Shown piece after piece: positions 1-8,829 of a stretch of 47,746 nucleotides of DNA; position 1 is the first letter of the stretch, and every line of letters begins with the position of its first letter. The stretch spans positions 1 to 47,746 of the forward strand of contig JADKHC010000030.1 in NCBI GenBank assembly GCA_016721945.1, in the 5' to 3' direction. The position numbers and the translations under genes were made by a program. Source of the stretch: Verrucomicrobiota bacterium. GTDB lineage: Bacteria > Verrucomicrobiota > Verrucomicrobiia > Opitutales > Opitutaceae. The notes beneath the pieces are model-generated. The model was not told where the DNA came from. It did no database searches and was given only the letters and a program-made list of their open reading frames with translations.

Positions 1-876
1 GCCGTTAAATTTGGTGGTGTGACGACGGTTCCAGAGTGCGTGAAGCGGCTGGGCGTTGCCTGCGGCATCGTAAGCGACGAGTGTTTTCGGAACCACGGTA
101 TAGGCACAACGCGTGCCGGTGAAACCCGCGGTCTTCGAGAAGCTGCGGAACTCGATCGCGACGTCGCGCGCACCTTCGATTTCGTAGATGCTGTGCGGAA
201 TCTGCGGATCGCGGATGTAGGCTTCGTAGGCGCTGTCGAAGAGGATGACGGCCTTGTTCTTCTTCGCGTAATCAACCCAGGCGGCGAGCTGAGCTTTGGT
301 GGCGACGGCGCCAGTTGGGTTGTTGGGGAAGCAGAGATAAATCAGGTCAGTGGCGACGCCGGGGATGGCTGGCACGTAGCCGTTGGTTGCTGTGCTGTCC
401 AAATATGTGATGCCTTCATAGCGGCCATTAATATTGGCACCGGTGCGGCCCGCCATGACGTTGGTGTCGACATAAACCGGATACACGGGATCGGGAATCG
501 CGAGGCGGGCGTCGGTCGAAAAGATTTCCTGAATGTTGCCGCAATCGCACTTCGAGCCGTCGCTGACAAAGATTTCGTCGGCGTCGATCTTGGCACCGCG
601 CGCGGCGTAGTCGTTTTGCGCAATCGCCTCGCGTAGAAATGCATAGCCTTGCTCCGGGCCGTAGCCTTTGAAGGTGGCGCGCTGGCTCATTTCATTGGTA
701 CCGGCGTGCAGCGCCTCGATGCAGACGGGGGGCAACGGTTCGGTCACGTCGCCAATGCCCAAGCGGATGATGGCCTTCTGCGGATTGGCCTGCGTGTAGG
801 CTGTGACCCGCTTGGCGATGTCGGAGAACAGGTACGAGGCTTTGAGCTTGGTGTAGTTTTCGTTGATACGAATCAT
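1..876 (-). CDS. dapL: LL-diaminopimelate aminotransferase, 3'-truncated by window edge
   Basis: This PLP-dependent class I aminotransferase makes LL-diaminopimelate directly from tetrahydrodipicolinate and glutamate, for lysine and peptidoglycan synthesis. The frame is open from the ATG at 874-876 to the left edge, giving 292 residues of a family usually near 410. The N-terminus MIRINENYTKLKASYLFSDI is typical of DapL. Other visible family motifs are RLGIGDVTEPLPP, the FPNNPTG substrate-loop motif, and SFSKTAGFTGTR, whose lysine should bind PLP. The missing part is the C-terminal small domain. It is divergent from panC with a 114-bp gap. The start follows CCGCC, with no obvious Shine-Dalgarno. 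Other class I aminotransferases are possible in principle, but the N-terminal signature makes DapL very likely. Confidence 0.93.
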   Translation of the reverse strand, partial: MIRINENYTKLKASYLFSDIAKRVTAYTQANPQKAIIRLGIGDVTEPLPPVCIEALHAGTNEMSQRATFKGYGPEQGYAFLREAIAQNDYAARGAKIDADEIFVSDGSKCDCGNIQEIFSTDARLAIPDPVYPVYVDTNVMAGRTGANINGRYEGITYLDSTATNGYVPAIPGVATDLIYLCFPNNPTGAVATKAQLAAWVDYAKKNKAVILFDSAYEAYIRDPQIPHSIYEIEGARDVAIEFRSFSKTAGFTGTRCAYTVVPKTLVAYDAAGNAQPLHALWNRRHTTKFNG

Positions 877-990
877 GGCGGGAGTGGGCGAAAAACTTGA
901 ATAAGTCCGTCCACTCGCATTAGTTCAAGCTCAGGGTGTGCCTTTTAGCTTCCCACTCCGGCTTGTTTTTCACGCGCAACTGTTACGCTC

Positions 991-1833
991 ATGCAAAAAG
1001 TTACCTCGGTTACCGAAATGCGAACTCTCGCAGAAGAGTTGCGCTCTAAAGACCAGATTATCGGACTCGTGCCCACGATGGGCGCGCTACACGAAGGCCA
1101 CCTCAGCCTCATCCGGCAGGCGGCGGAGCAGGCCGATACCGTCGTGGTGTCGATCTTCGTGAACCCAACGCAGTTCGGGCCGAGCGAGGATTTTTCAAAA
1201 TATCCGCGCGACCTCGAAGCCGACCTTAAGCGCTGCGAAGAAGCCGGTGCAGACATCGTTTTCGCGCCGACCGTCGAAGAAATTTATCCGAAGGGCTACT
1301 CGACTTTCGTCACCGAAGAATTTGTCGGCAAGCCACTCGAAGGCGTTTCGAGGCCCACCCATTTTCGCGGCGTCACCACCGTGGTCGCGATCTTGTTCAA
1401 CATCGTTCGCCCCGACCTCGCCGTCTTTGGCCAGAAGGACGCGCAGCAGGTCGCCGTCATCCGTAAAATGGTGCAAGACCTCCAGTTCACGGTTGATATC
1501 GTGACCGCGCCCACCCTGCGCGAGACCGAGGGACTCGCGTTGAGTTCGCGCAATCGCTACCTCAGTAATAACCAACGCCTAGAGTCCCTCGCGATCAGTG
1601 AGGCTCTTCGCTACGCCAAGGGCATGGTCGAAAAGGGCGAGCTCCGCTCCGATCGCCTGATCGCTGAAGCCACCCACATTCTCGGAGAGAAGCGCCGAGT
1701 TCGCATCATCTACATTTCAGTCGTGGATCGTACTACGATGGAAGCGATGCGCGAAGTCGTGCCCGGCCAGTCGCTCCTCGCGATCGCGGCGTGGGTGGAC
1801 GAAGTGCGTTTGATCGATAACGTTTTGCTTTGA
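991..1833 (+). CDS. panC: Pantothenate synthetase (pantoate--beta-alanine ligase)
   Basis: This cytoplasmic enzyme joins pantoate and beta-alanine using ATP, the last step of pantothenate (vitamin B5) synthesis. The 280-residue length is normal. The nucleotidyltransferase HIGH-type motif PTMGALHEGH is at residues 28-37. FVNPTQF is at 56-62, FRGVTTVV at 125-132, and the ATP-binding segment FGQKDAQQ at 146-153, where many homologues have KDYQQ. The KMSKS-like region ETEGLALSSRN is at about 178-188. The ATG follows GCTC. It is the first gene of a co-directional run with nadB (90-bp gap) and panE, so two genes of the pantothenate pathway lie within 4 kb. The spacer to nadB holds a palindromic repeat, so a single transcript is not certain. 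Confidence 0.97.
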   Translation: MQKVTSVTEMRTLAEELRSKDQIIGLVPTMGALHEGHLSLIRQAAEQADTVVVSIFVNPTQFGPSEDFSKYPRDLEADLKRCEEAGADIVFAPTVEEIYPKGYSTFVTEEFVGKPLEGVSRPTHFRGVTTVVAILFNIVRPDLAVFGQKDAQQVAVIRKMVQDLQFTVDIVTAPTLRETEGLALSSRNRYLSNNQRLESLAISEALRYAKGMVEKGELRSDRLIAEATHILGEKRRVRIIYISVVDRTTMEAMREVVPGQSLLAIAAWVDEVRLIDNVLL

Positions 1834-1840
1834 TTATGGG

Positions 1841-1890
1841 GTAGGGTGGTTGCTCCGCAACCGCCGGGCAATGCGGAGAATTGCCCCTAC
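1841..1890. repeat. GTAGGG-capped imperfect palindrome between panC and nadB
   Basis: A 50-bp inverted repeat begins GTAGGG and ends CCCCTAC. Its 19-bp arms (1841-1859 and 1872-1890) pair at about 14 positions, with TGCTCCGCA facing TGCGGAGAA. It lies 7 bp after the panC stop. Its caps are shared with palindromes at 4702, 16714 and 47421, so it is probably a member of a dispersed REP-like family. It could also act as a weak terminator. Confidence 0.55.
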
Positions 1891-1923
1891 CTCGTTTCGG
1901 CGATTTCGAAATAAAAACCTTTC

Positions 1924-3537
1924 ATGACCCGAACCTTCGACGTCCTCGTCATCGGCAGCGGCATTGCCGGTCTTAGCTTTGCGCTCAAAGTCGCTCAGCA
2001 AGGCCACACTGTCGCGATCCTGACCAAAAAAACCCGCGCAGAATCCAACACGAACTATGCGCAAGGAGGAATCGCGGTCGTCACTTCGAAAACCGACGAC
2101 TTTGCCTCGCACGTGAGCGATACGCTGACGGCCGGCGATGGTTTGTGTAACGAAAAAGTTGTGCTTGAGATTGTGCGCGACGGCCCGGCTTGCGTTAAGG
2201 AACTAGTCAGTATCGGCCTGAAATTTTCTCGCACCGACTCTGGTGCCTATGATCTGGGTCGTGAAGGCGGCCACAGCAAGCGGCGCATCTTGCACGTCAA
2301 GGACATGACCGGCAAAGCGATCGAAGAGGCTTTGCTGCACGCGGTGTCGCAAGAGCCGCGTATCGCACTATTCGAACATTTTTTCGCGATCGATGTAATC
2401 ACGGCCGACAAGCTGGCGGCGCGAAAAACACCGAGTGCGAGCAACCGCGTCGTCGGCCTCTATGCGCTCGATGTGCGCGACAGCCGCGTGGTGACGTTTC
2501 ATGCGCCAGTCGTGATGTTGTCCACGGGCGGTGCTGGCCAGGTTTACCTTTACACAACCAATCCGGACATCGCGACGGGCGATGGTATCGCGATGGCCTA
2601 CCGCGCGGGCGTCGAAATCCGAAACATGGAGTTTATCCAGTTTCATCCGACTGCCCTCTACTCGCTCACCGGTGAACGTTTTCTGATCAGCGAAGCGGTG
2701 CGCGGTGAAGGCGCGATTCTTCGCAACGCTGCTGGCGAAGCCTTCATGCGCGGCTATCACGAGCTGGCCGATCTCGCCCCGCGCGACATCGTGGCCCGCG
2801 CGATCGATACCGAGATGAAAAAATCCGGTGCGCCGCATGTGTGGCTCGACATCACGCATCGTAACGAAGCGTTTCTCAAGGAGCGTTTTCCTCAGATTTA
2901 CCAGACCTGCCGCAAGCTCGGTATCAACATCGCCAAGGACATGATTCCGGTCGTGCCCGCCGCGCATTACACCTGCGGCGGCGTCGCTACAAACCTTTCG
3001 GCAGAGACAAAACTCGCCGGGCTTTATGCCTGCGGCGAAGTTGCCTGCACCGGATTGCACGGGGCGAACCGCCTTGCCAGCAACTCGCTGCTCGAGGCCG
3101 TGGTGATGGCCCACCGTGGCGCTGCGTCCGTGGGGAAGTTTATTAAAACCGGGAAATCGGTATCCGAGATTAAGATACCTCATTGGGATGATCTCGGCGG
3201 CGGCGATGTGGACGAACGGGTGGTGGTCGCGCACAACTGGGACGAACTTCGTCGCACGATGTGGGATTACGTGAGCATCATGCGCACGACCAAACGTCTC
3301 GAACGTGCGCACACGCGGATCGCGAATCTCGCAAAAGAAATTCACGACTATTACTGGAATTTCTCCGTCGATCCGCGCCTGCTGGAGTTGCGCAACTTGA
3401 TCGAAATCGCGGAGCTAGTCGTGACCTGTGCTTTGCAGCGCAAGGAAAGCCGTGGCCTGCACGCCATCGTGGATTACCCGAAAAAACTTCGCGTGGCCCG
3501 CGATTCCCGTGTCTGCAAAACGCCCGCGATTAGATAA
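1924..3537 (+). CDS. nadB: L-aspartate oxidase
   Basis: This FAD enzyme oxidises L-aspartate to iminoaspartate, the first step of de novo NAD synthesis; NadA then makes quinolinate, and nadA is not in this window. The protein has 537 residues, normal for NadB. The FAD-binding GSGIAG is at residues 11-16, followed by the ESNTNYAQGGIAVV stretch typical of NadB rather than of succinate dehydrogenase flavoprotein. The FQFHPTALY-type active-site region, the RGEGAILRN loop, and TCGGVATN and GLHGANRLASNSLLE near the C-terminal FAD site are all visible. The start follows CCTTTC. The stop codon overlaps a small hairpin. It lies between two pantothenate genes, which suggests loose cofactor clustering rather than one pathway. 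Confidence 0.97.
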   Translation: MTRTFDVLVIGSGIAGLSFALKVAQQGHTVAILTKKTRAESNTNYAQGGIAVVTSKTDDFASHVSDTLTAGDGLCNEKVVLEIVRDGPACVKELVSIGLKFSRTDSGAYDLGREGGHSKRRILHVKDMTGKAIEEALLHAVSQEPRIALFEHFFAIDVITADKLAARKTPSASNRVVGLYALDVRDSRVVTFHAPVVMLSTGGAGQVYLYTTNPDIATGDGIAMAYRAGVEIRNMEFIQFHPTALYSLTGERFLISEAVRGEGAILRNAAGEAFMRGYHELADLAPRDIVARAIDTEMKKSGAPHVWLDITHRNEAFLKERFPQIYQTCRKLGINIAKDMIPVVPAAHYTCGGVATNLSAETKLAGLYACGEVACTGLHGANRLASNSLLEAVVMAHRGAASVGKFIKTGKSVSEIKIPHWDDLGGGDVDERVVVAHNWDELRRTMWDYVSIMRTTKRLERAHTRIANLAKEIHDYYWNFSVDPRLLELRNLIEIAELVVTCALQRKESRGLHAIVDYPKKLRVARDSRVCKTPAIR

Positions 3538-3555
3538 TTCACTGAGGCGGTGAAT
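3537..3555 (+). terminator. Possible weak hairpin at the nadB stop
   Basis: ATTCAC pairs perfectly with GTGAAT across a 7-base loop, starting on the last base of the nadB stop codon. No T-run follows, so an intrinsic terminator is only a possibility. The rest of the 217-bp gap to panE shows no gene or clear repeat. Confidence 0.25.
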
Positions 3556-3754
3556 AAGTGGTGAGCTTCTTTCGCTTAAGTCTTTGGAGAAATGAACACG
3601 ATTCATGCCTGAATGATGTAACCAGTTGCGGCTAAGTATCACGCGTACTATTGCCAGGAATCAGCATTTTTTGCCCTGTGACAGGACGGTGACTTAGGCC
3701 TGTGAATATCAGGCTCTTTTTGCCTTATTTCCCGAATTCCTTCTCCGAAAACCA

Positions 3755-4687
3755 ATGAATTCAGTTAACCCAAAAATCGCAATCGTGGGATCTGGCGCGA
3801 TCGGCTCCTACTACGGCTGTCGACTGGCAAATACGGGGGCGGACGTGCGCTTTCTCCTGCGCAGTGATCTCGATGCTGTGCGCTCCAGCGGACGTATGCG
3901 CGTGCAGTTGCCCCAAAGCGAAATCGTGGTGGCAGCGCCGCAGGTTTACGGCACACCGGAGGAAATCGGCCCGTGCGATCTCGTGATTATTGCGCTCAAA
4001 ACCACGGCCAACGGCGTATTTGATAAGCTGATACGACCGCTGCTCAAAGAGGGTACGCTGTTGCTGACGTTGCAGAACGGACTCGGCAGCGACGAACAAC
4101 TGGCTGAACTTTTTGGCGCTGAGCGCGTGCTGGGCGGCCTTTGCTTTATCTGTGTCAACCGCACGGCCCCTGGCGAAATCCTCTGTATCGAACCAGGCGC
4201 GGTGGCATTCGGTGAATTTGGCCGACCGATCAGTGAACGGCTGCGCGCGGTCGTGGCGTTGTTTGAGCGCGCAGGAGTGAAGTGTTCGGCGAGCGACAAC
4301 CTCGCCGAGTTGCGCTGGAAAAAGCTCGTTTGGAATGTACCATTTAACGGTCTCGCGATTGCGGCTGGAGGCATCACGACCGATAAAATTCTCGCGAGTC
4401 CAGAATTGGAAAACCAAGTGCGCGCGCTCATGGCCGAGGTCATCGAAGCAGCGGCGAAGTTCGGCTACGTCATACCACCTGCCTTTATCGAAAAACAAAT
4501 TTCGAGCACGCGCCCGATGGGGCCGTACCGGCCTTCGAGCTTAATCGATTACCTCGACGGTCGCGAAGTCGAAGTGGAATCGATCTGGGGCGAACCATTG
4601 CGCCGCGCTAAAAAAGCCGGAGCCGCCGTGCCGCGACTGGAAATGCTCTACGCGTTGCTGAAGCGGCTGACGATGCGGAGCCAATAA
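3755..4687 (+). CDS. panE: 2-dehydropantoate 2-reductase (ketopantoate reductase)
   Basis: This NADPH-dependent enzyme reduces ketopantoate to pantoate, the substrate for PanC. The 310-residue protein begins with a Rossmann fold carrying GSGAIG (residues 12-17). LQNGLGSDEQL lies in the cofactor domain. ELRWKKLVWNVPFNGL contains the conserved lysine and asparagine of the ketopantoate reductase C-terminal domain. The helical C-terminal domain has the usual substrate-region pattern RPMGPYRPSSLIDYLDGREVEVE. It is co-directional with panC and nadB but 217 bp from nadB. It converges with gcvP across a perfect 25-bp palindrome. The panE/apbA family has paralogues of unclear substrate, so the exact role is slightly less certain than the fold. 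Confidence 0.9.
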   Translation: MNSVNPKIAIVGSGAIGSYYGCRLANTGADVRFLLRSDLDAVRSSGRMRVQLPQSEIVVAAPQVYGTPEEIGPCDLVIIALKTTANGVFDKLIRPLLKEGTLLLTLQNGLGSDEQLAELFGAERVLGGLCFICVNRTAPGEILCIEPGAVAFGEFGRPISERLRAVVALFERAGVKCSASDNLAELRWKKLVWNVPFNGLAIAAGGITTDKILASPELENQVRALMAEVIEAAAKFGYVIPPAFIEKQISSTRPMGPYRPSSLIDYLDGREVEVESIWGEPLRRAKKAGAAVPRLEMLYALLKRLTMRSQ

Positions 4688-4701
4688 ACCTTACGATTTA
4701 T

Positions 4702-4762
4702 TGTAGGCGGGGTGCCCTCACCCCGCGATGTGTATTTGCGGGGTGAGGGCACCCCGCCTACA
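4702..4762. repeat. Perfect 25-bp stem palindrome between convergent panE and gcvP
   Basis: Arms 4702-4726 and 4738-4762 are exact reverse complements around an 11-bp loop. The outer ends read TGTAGG and CCTACA, and the inner core GGTGCCCTCACC recurs in reverse at 16781-16792. A stem this strong between convergent stop codons probably ends both transcripts. The shared caps and core suggest a mobile REP-like element rather than a purpose-built terminator. Confidence 0.75.
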
Positions 4763-4774
4763 TCAAAACTAACT

Positions 4775-7738
4775 CTACTGTTCGGCGTAGGCTTCCATTC
4801 CGACGCAGGAGCAGACGAGATTGCGATCGCCGTAGACATTGTCGACGCGACCGACGGCGGGCCAGAACTTGTGCTCGCGCACAAACTTCGTCGGGAACGC
4901 GGCGAGTTCGCGCGAGTAGGGGCGTTCCCACTTGTCGGCGCAGACGACTTTTGACGTGTGCGGCGAATTTTTCAGAACGTTGTTGGTTTTATCCGCTTCA
5001 CCGGTGGCAACGGCTTGGATCTCGCCAGCGATGGCGATGAGCGTGTCGCAGAAACGGTCGAGTTCGACCTTGGCTTCGCTTTCGGTGGGTTCGATCATGA
5101 GCGTGCCGGCGACGGGCCAGCTCATTGTTGGTGCGTGGTAGTTATAGTCTTGCAGGCGCTTGGCGATGTCCTCGACTTCGATGCCGTGTTTCTTGAAGCC
5201 ACGGCAGTCGATAATGCATTCGTGGGCGACGAGTCCGCTGGCGCCTTTGTAGAGTACCGGATAGTTCGCTTCGAGGCGGCGGGCGACGTAGTTAGCGTTG
5301 AGGATGGCGATCTTTGTCGCGTCGGTGAGACCGGCGGCGCCCATCATGCGGATGTACATCCACGAAATCGGGAGAACGCTGGCGGAGCCGTACGGTGCCG
5401 CGCTGACGGCGCGGCATGGGGCGAAGGCCGAAGGGCGAAAGGCGAGGGGGTCGGAACCTTTTACCTCTAGCCTATCGCCGTTTGCCTGGCCGAAGGCCAC
5501 ATGACCGGGCAGGAAGGGCACGAGGTGCTTAGCGACGCCGATCGGTCCGACGCCTGGGCCGCCACCACCGTGCGGAATGCAGAAGGTTTTGTGGAGATTG
5601 AGATGGCAAACGTCAGCACCAATGAAGCCGGGTGAAGTCAGGCCGACCTGGGCGTTCATGTTTGCGCCGTCCATGTAGAGCTGGCCGCCGCGTTCGTGAA
5701 TAATCGCGCAGATGTCACGTATCGAGGCCTCGAATACGCCATGCGTCGATGGGTAGGTGACCATGAGCGCGGCGAGGTTATTTGCGTGGTGGTCGGCCTT
5801 CGCGCGGAGATCGGCGAGGTCGATGTTGCCCTGCGTGTCGCAGGCAACAGGAACGACGGCGAGGCCTGCCATGGCGGCGGTGGCGGGATTCGTGCCGTGC
5901 GCGCTGGTCGGAATGAGGCAAATGTTGCGGTGGCCTTCGCCGCGCGACTCGTGCCAGTTGCGAATGGCGAGCATGCCGGCGTATTCGCCGTTGGAACCAG
6001 CGTTGGGCTGAAGCGAAACAGCGGCAAAGCCCGTGATTTCGGCGAGCCAGGTTTCGAGGTCTGAGAAAAGCTTTTTGTATCCGCCGGTTTGTTCGGCGGG
6101 TGCGAAGGGATGCAACTGGCCGAACTCGGCCCAGGTGATGGGAAACATCTCGCTCGTGGCGTTGAGCTTCATCGTACACGAGCCGAGCGAAATCATCGAG
6201 TGGCAGAGCGAGAGGTCGCGAGCTTCGAGGCGCTTGATGTAGCGCAGCATCTCGTGCTCGGTGTGATGGGCGTTGAAAATCGGGTGCGTGAGGAAGGCGG
6301 AGGTGCGGCTGAGTTCGATTTTTTGATTTTCGATTTTTGATTCTGGATTTGAGATCTCAAAGCCGAGAATAGCGGCGAGGTTTTGCAGGTCGGACTCGGT
6401 GGTGGTTTCGTCGAGTGAAATACCGATGGTGCGTGCGTCGATTGCGCGCAGGTTGATCTTTTTTGCAGCGGCGGCGGCGTGGACTTTGTCCGCATTGAGA
6501 TTGGAGATGGCGAGTGTATCGAAAACGGGCTCGGCGTTGGTGGTTAGGCCGGCAGCACGGGCGGAAGTCTGGAGGAGTGCGGTGAGGGCGCGCGTGCGTT
6601 GTGCGATACGGCGCAGACCGTCGGGGCCGTGATAAACGGCGTACATCGACGCCATGACGGAAAGGAGAACCTGTGCGGTGCAGATGTTGGACGTGGCTTT
6701 GTCGCGGCGGATGTGTTGCTCGCGGGTGCCGAGGGCGAGGCGGAGCGCGGGATCGCCTTGGGCATCCTTTGACATGCCAACGAGGCGGCCGGGCATTTGG
6801 CGCTTGTGACCGTCTTTGGTGGCCATGTAGCCGGCGTGTGGTCCGCCGAAACCCATGGGAACGCCGAACCGTTGGGCTGAACCAATCGCGACATCGGCAC
6901 CGAACTCGCCGGGCGCGCGTAGCAAGGTGAGCGCGAGCAGGTCGGCGGCGACGACGCAGAGTGCGCCGACGGCGTGAACGTTTTCGAAAAACGAGGTGTA
7001 GTCGTGGATGCTACCGAGGGTGTCGGGGTATTGCACGAGCACGCCGCAGGTGGTGGCGTCGGCGCTGAACGTGCGGTGGTCGCCCACGACGACCACAAGG
7101 CCGAGCGGTTTCGCGCGCGTACGCACGACATCGATCGTTTGCGGGTGGCAGAGGCTGGAGACGAAGAATTTATTGCGCGCGGGATCGGCGACCATGCGGT
7201 AACAAAGACCCATCGCCTCGGCGGCGGCGGTGGCTTCGTCGAGCAGCGAGGCGTTGGCGATGTCGAGCGCGGTCAGGTCGGTGATGAGCGTTTGGAAATT
7301 GAGCAACGCTTCGAGGCGGCCCTGCGAAATCTCGGCCTGGTAGGGCGTGTAGGCGGTGTACCAGCTGGGGTTTTCGAGAATGTTGCGCTGGATGACGCCG
7401 GGAGTGTGCGTGCCGTAGTAGCCCTGGCCGATGAAGCTGCGGAAAATCTGGTTTTGGCTGGCGATGGTGCGTAGTTCGGCAAGCGCGGCACTTTCGCTGA
7501 GCGGGGTGGGCAGGTTGAGCGGCTGGGGCAGGCGGATCTGCGGCGGGACGGCGGCCTCGACGAGTGCGTCGAGCGATTCGTAGCCGAGAGTCGCGAGCAT
7601 CGCGGCGGTTTCGGCGGCGTCCGGGCTGTTGTGGCGTCGAGCGAATGTATCGATCGGAGCGAGTAGATCGCGGCCGGAAATGGCGGCGGGAGCGGATGAC
7701 TTTACGGGGCTGGCATTCGCGGAAGACGACGATGACAT
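4775..7738 (-). CDS. gcvP: Glycine dehydrogenase (decarboxylating), glycine cleavage P-protein
   Basis: P-protein of the glycine cleavage system: it decarboxylates glycine with PLP and passes the aminomethyl group to lipoyl GcvH. This is the single-chain form (987 residues; the family is usually about 950), with both halves present. The PLP lysine is in HLNLHKTFCIPHGGGGPG. Other hallmarks are SLGSCTMKLN, QPNAGSNGEYAG, PTSAHGTNPATA and AVSAAPYGSAS. Two stretches look inserted: about residues 463-475, encoded by a short ATCNAAA-type iteration, and about 743-776 between LPGH and AVSAAP, roughly 15 residues longer than usual. The reading frame stays open through both. gcvT and gcvH are not nearby. 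It is divergent from nth and convergent with panE. Confidence 0.97.
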   Translation of the reverse strand: MSSSSSANASPVKSSAPAAISGRDLLAPIDTFARRHNSPDAAETAAMLATLGYESLDALVEAAVPPQIRLPQPLNLPTPLSESAALAELRTIASQNQIFRSFIGQGYYGTHTPGVIQRNILENPSWYTAYTPYQAEISQGRLEALLNFQTLITDLTALDIANASLLDEATAAAEAMGLCYRMVADPARNKFFVSSLCHPQTIDVVRTRAKPLGLVVVVGDHRTFSADATTCGVLVQYPDTLGSIHDYTSFFENVHAVGALCVVAADLLALTLLRAPGEFGADVAIGSAQRFGVPMGFGGPHAGYMATKDGHKRQMPGRLVGMSKDAQGDPALRLALGTREQHIRRDKATSNICTAQVLLSVMASMYAVYHGPDGLRRIAQRTRALTALLQTSARAAGLTTNAEPVFDTLAISNLNADKVHAAAAAKKINLRAIDARTIGISLDETTTESDLQNLAAILGFEISNPESKIENQKIELSRTSAFLTHPIFNAHHTEHEMLRYIKRLEARDLSLCHSMISLGSCTMKLNATSEMFPITWAEFGQLHPFAPAEQTGGYKKLFSDLETWLAEITGFAAVSLQPNAGSNGEYAGMLAIRNWHESRGEGHRNICLIPTSAHGTNPATAAMAGLAVVPVACDTQGNIDLADLRAKADHHANNLAALMVTYPSTHGVFEASIRDICAIIHERGGQLYMDGANMNAQVGLTSPGFIGADVCHLNLHKTFCIPHGGGGPGVGPIGVAKHLVPFLPGHVAFGQANGDRLEVKGSDPLAFRPSAFAPCRAVSAAPYGSASVLPISWMYIRMMGAAGLTDATKIAILNANYVARRLEANYPVLYKGASGLVAHECIIDCRGFKKHGIEVEDIAKRLQDYNYHAPTMSWPVAGTLMIEPTESEAKVELDRFCDTLIAIAGEIQAVATGEADKTNNVLKNSPHTSKVVCADKWERPYSRELAAFPTKFVREHKFWPAVGRVDNVYGDRNLVCSCVGMEAYAEQ
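6315..6350 (-). repeat. ATCNAAA-type short iteration inside gcvP
   Basis: On the coding strand this stretch is a run of about five 7-8 base units resembling ATCNAAA. It encodes the polar linker NPESKIENQK between the two homologous halves of GcvP. It is AT-rich in an otherwise GC-rich gene. It looks like a slippage-prone in-frame insertion of simple sequence. Confidence 0.5.
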
Positions 7739-7835
7739 CTGCGCACGCTAGAAAGCGCTATTTCGGAAGCAAAGGGAAATTCGCGGAATCGAAAAGGACG
7801 TTGCGTTTAGCAAACAGGTGCATTCGTTCGCGCCC

Positions 7836-8495
7836 ATGCCGAGCGTCAATAAAGCTGCCCGCGCCGCCTTCGTGGATCGGAGGTTGGAGGAGCTTTATCC
7901 AGAGACGCCGATTCCGCTGTTGCATCGCGATGCATACACGCTGCTCGTGGCGGTCGTGCTCTCGGCGCAATGTACGGACAAGCGCGTCAACGAAGTCACG
8001 CCTGCGCTTTTCGCACTTGCCGACCGGCCTGAAGCCATGGCGCGGGTGCCGGTTGAAAAGATTAACGCAATTGTGCGCCCGTGTGGACTTGCGCCGATGA
8101 AGGCCAAGGCGATTTCGCGGCTCTCCCAACTCATCGTGGAAATCCACGGTGGCGAAGTCCCGCGCACGTTTGCCGAGCTGGAGGAGTTGCCGGGCGTGGG
8201 CCACAAGACGGCGTCGGTGGTGATGTCGCAGGCGTTTGGCGTGCCGGCTTTTCCGGTGGACACGCACATCCATCGGCTGGCGGCGCGCTGGGGTTTGAGC
8301 GATGGGCGCAGCGTCGAGCAGACTGAGCGGGATTTGAAGAAGCTCTTCGCGCCGGAGCGTTGGAATAAATTGCACCTGCGCATCATTTTCTACGGCCGTG
8401 AACATTGTACGGCGCGCGGTTGCGACGGCACGATCTGCGAAATCTGCCGCACGCTCTATCCTGCGCGGCGGCGGGCGGTGCGGGTGAAGAAGTGA
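7836..8495 (+). CDS. nth: Endonuclease III (DNA glycosylase/AP lyase)
   Basis: This base-excision repair enzyme removes oxidised pyrimidines and nicks abasic sites. The ATG at 7836 gives 219 residues. A GTG at 7818 would add six, but the ATG preceded by CCC matches the start pattern of neighbouring genes. The helix-hairpin-helix LPGVGHKTASVV carries the catalytic lysine, and FPVDTHIHR carries the catalytic aspartate. The C-terminal iron-sulphur loop is unusual: its cysteines are spaced C-X4-C-X4-C-X2-C (in EHCTARGCDGTICEIC), not the classic C-X6-C-X2-C-X5-C, and no cysteine follows. Cluster binding may differ from E. coli. It is divergent from gcvP with a 97-bp gap. Confidence 0.93.
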   Translation: MPSVNKAARAAFVDRRLEELYPETPIPLLHRDAYTLLVAVVLSAQCTDKRVNEVTPALFALADRPEAMARVPVEKINAIVRPCGLAPMKAKAISRLSQLIVEIHGGEVPRTFAELEELPGVGHKTASVVMSQAFGVPAFPVDTHIHRLAARWGLSDGRSVEQTERDLKKLFAPERWNKLHLRIIFYGREHCTARGCDGTICEICRTLYPARRRAVRVKK

Positions 8496-8598
8496 CCCAG
8501 CGCGGGAATGGGTGGGACTTTATTCGGAGTGACGCGTGGCTTCCGTAAAACAGAGTTGATTTGCGCGCGACGGCCCGCCACGTTTTGCCCTCCTCGTT

Positions 8599-8675
8599 GG
8601 ACGCTTAGCTCAGTTGGTTAGAGCACGTGCTTCACACGCACGGGGTCACAGGTTCGAGTCCTGTAGCGTCCACCA
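8599..8675 (+). tRNA. tRNA-Val (anticodon CAC), CCA encoded
   Basis: A 77-base cloverleaf. The acceptor arm GGACGCT pairs fully with AGCGTCC. The D-arm is GCTC/GAGC, and the anticodon stem CGTGC/GCACG encloses loop TTCACAC with anticodon CAC at 8633-8635. The T-arm ACAGG-TTCGAGT-CCTGT is intact. Discriminator A and a genomically encoded CCA end the gene. Confidence 0.97.
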
Positions 8676-8829
8676 TCTTGGTCGTTGTTGTCAGTAGCGG
8701 TGTTTTTAGGTTCGGTGCTTAGGTAATCGTGGATTGAAGCCGTCGGCTGGATGTGCTTCTGTCCTCACTCGCAGAGCCCTTTCAGGAAAAACAGATTACC
8801 CCCTTTTTAGGCTGACTTCTCTTGATTTC

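Noticed and set aside
2368..3345. Minus-strand frame (325 residues) opposite nadB
   Set aside because: nadB has a full set of family motifs; this is a GC-bias shadow.
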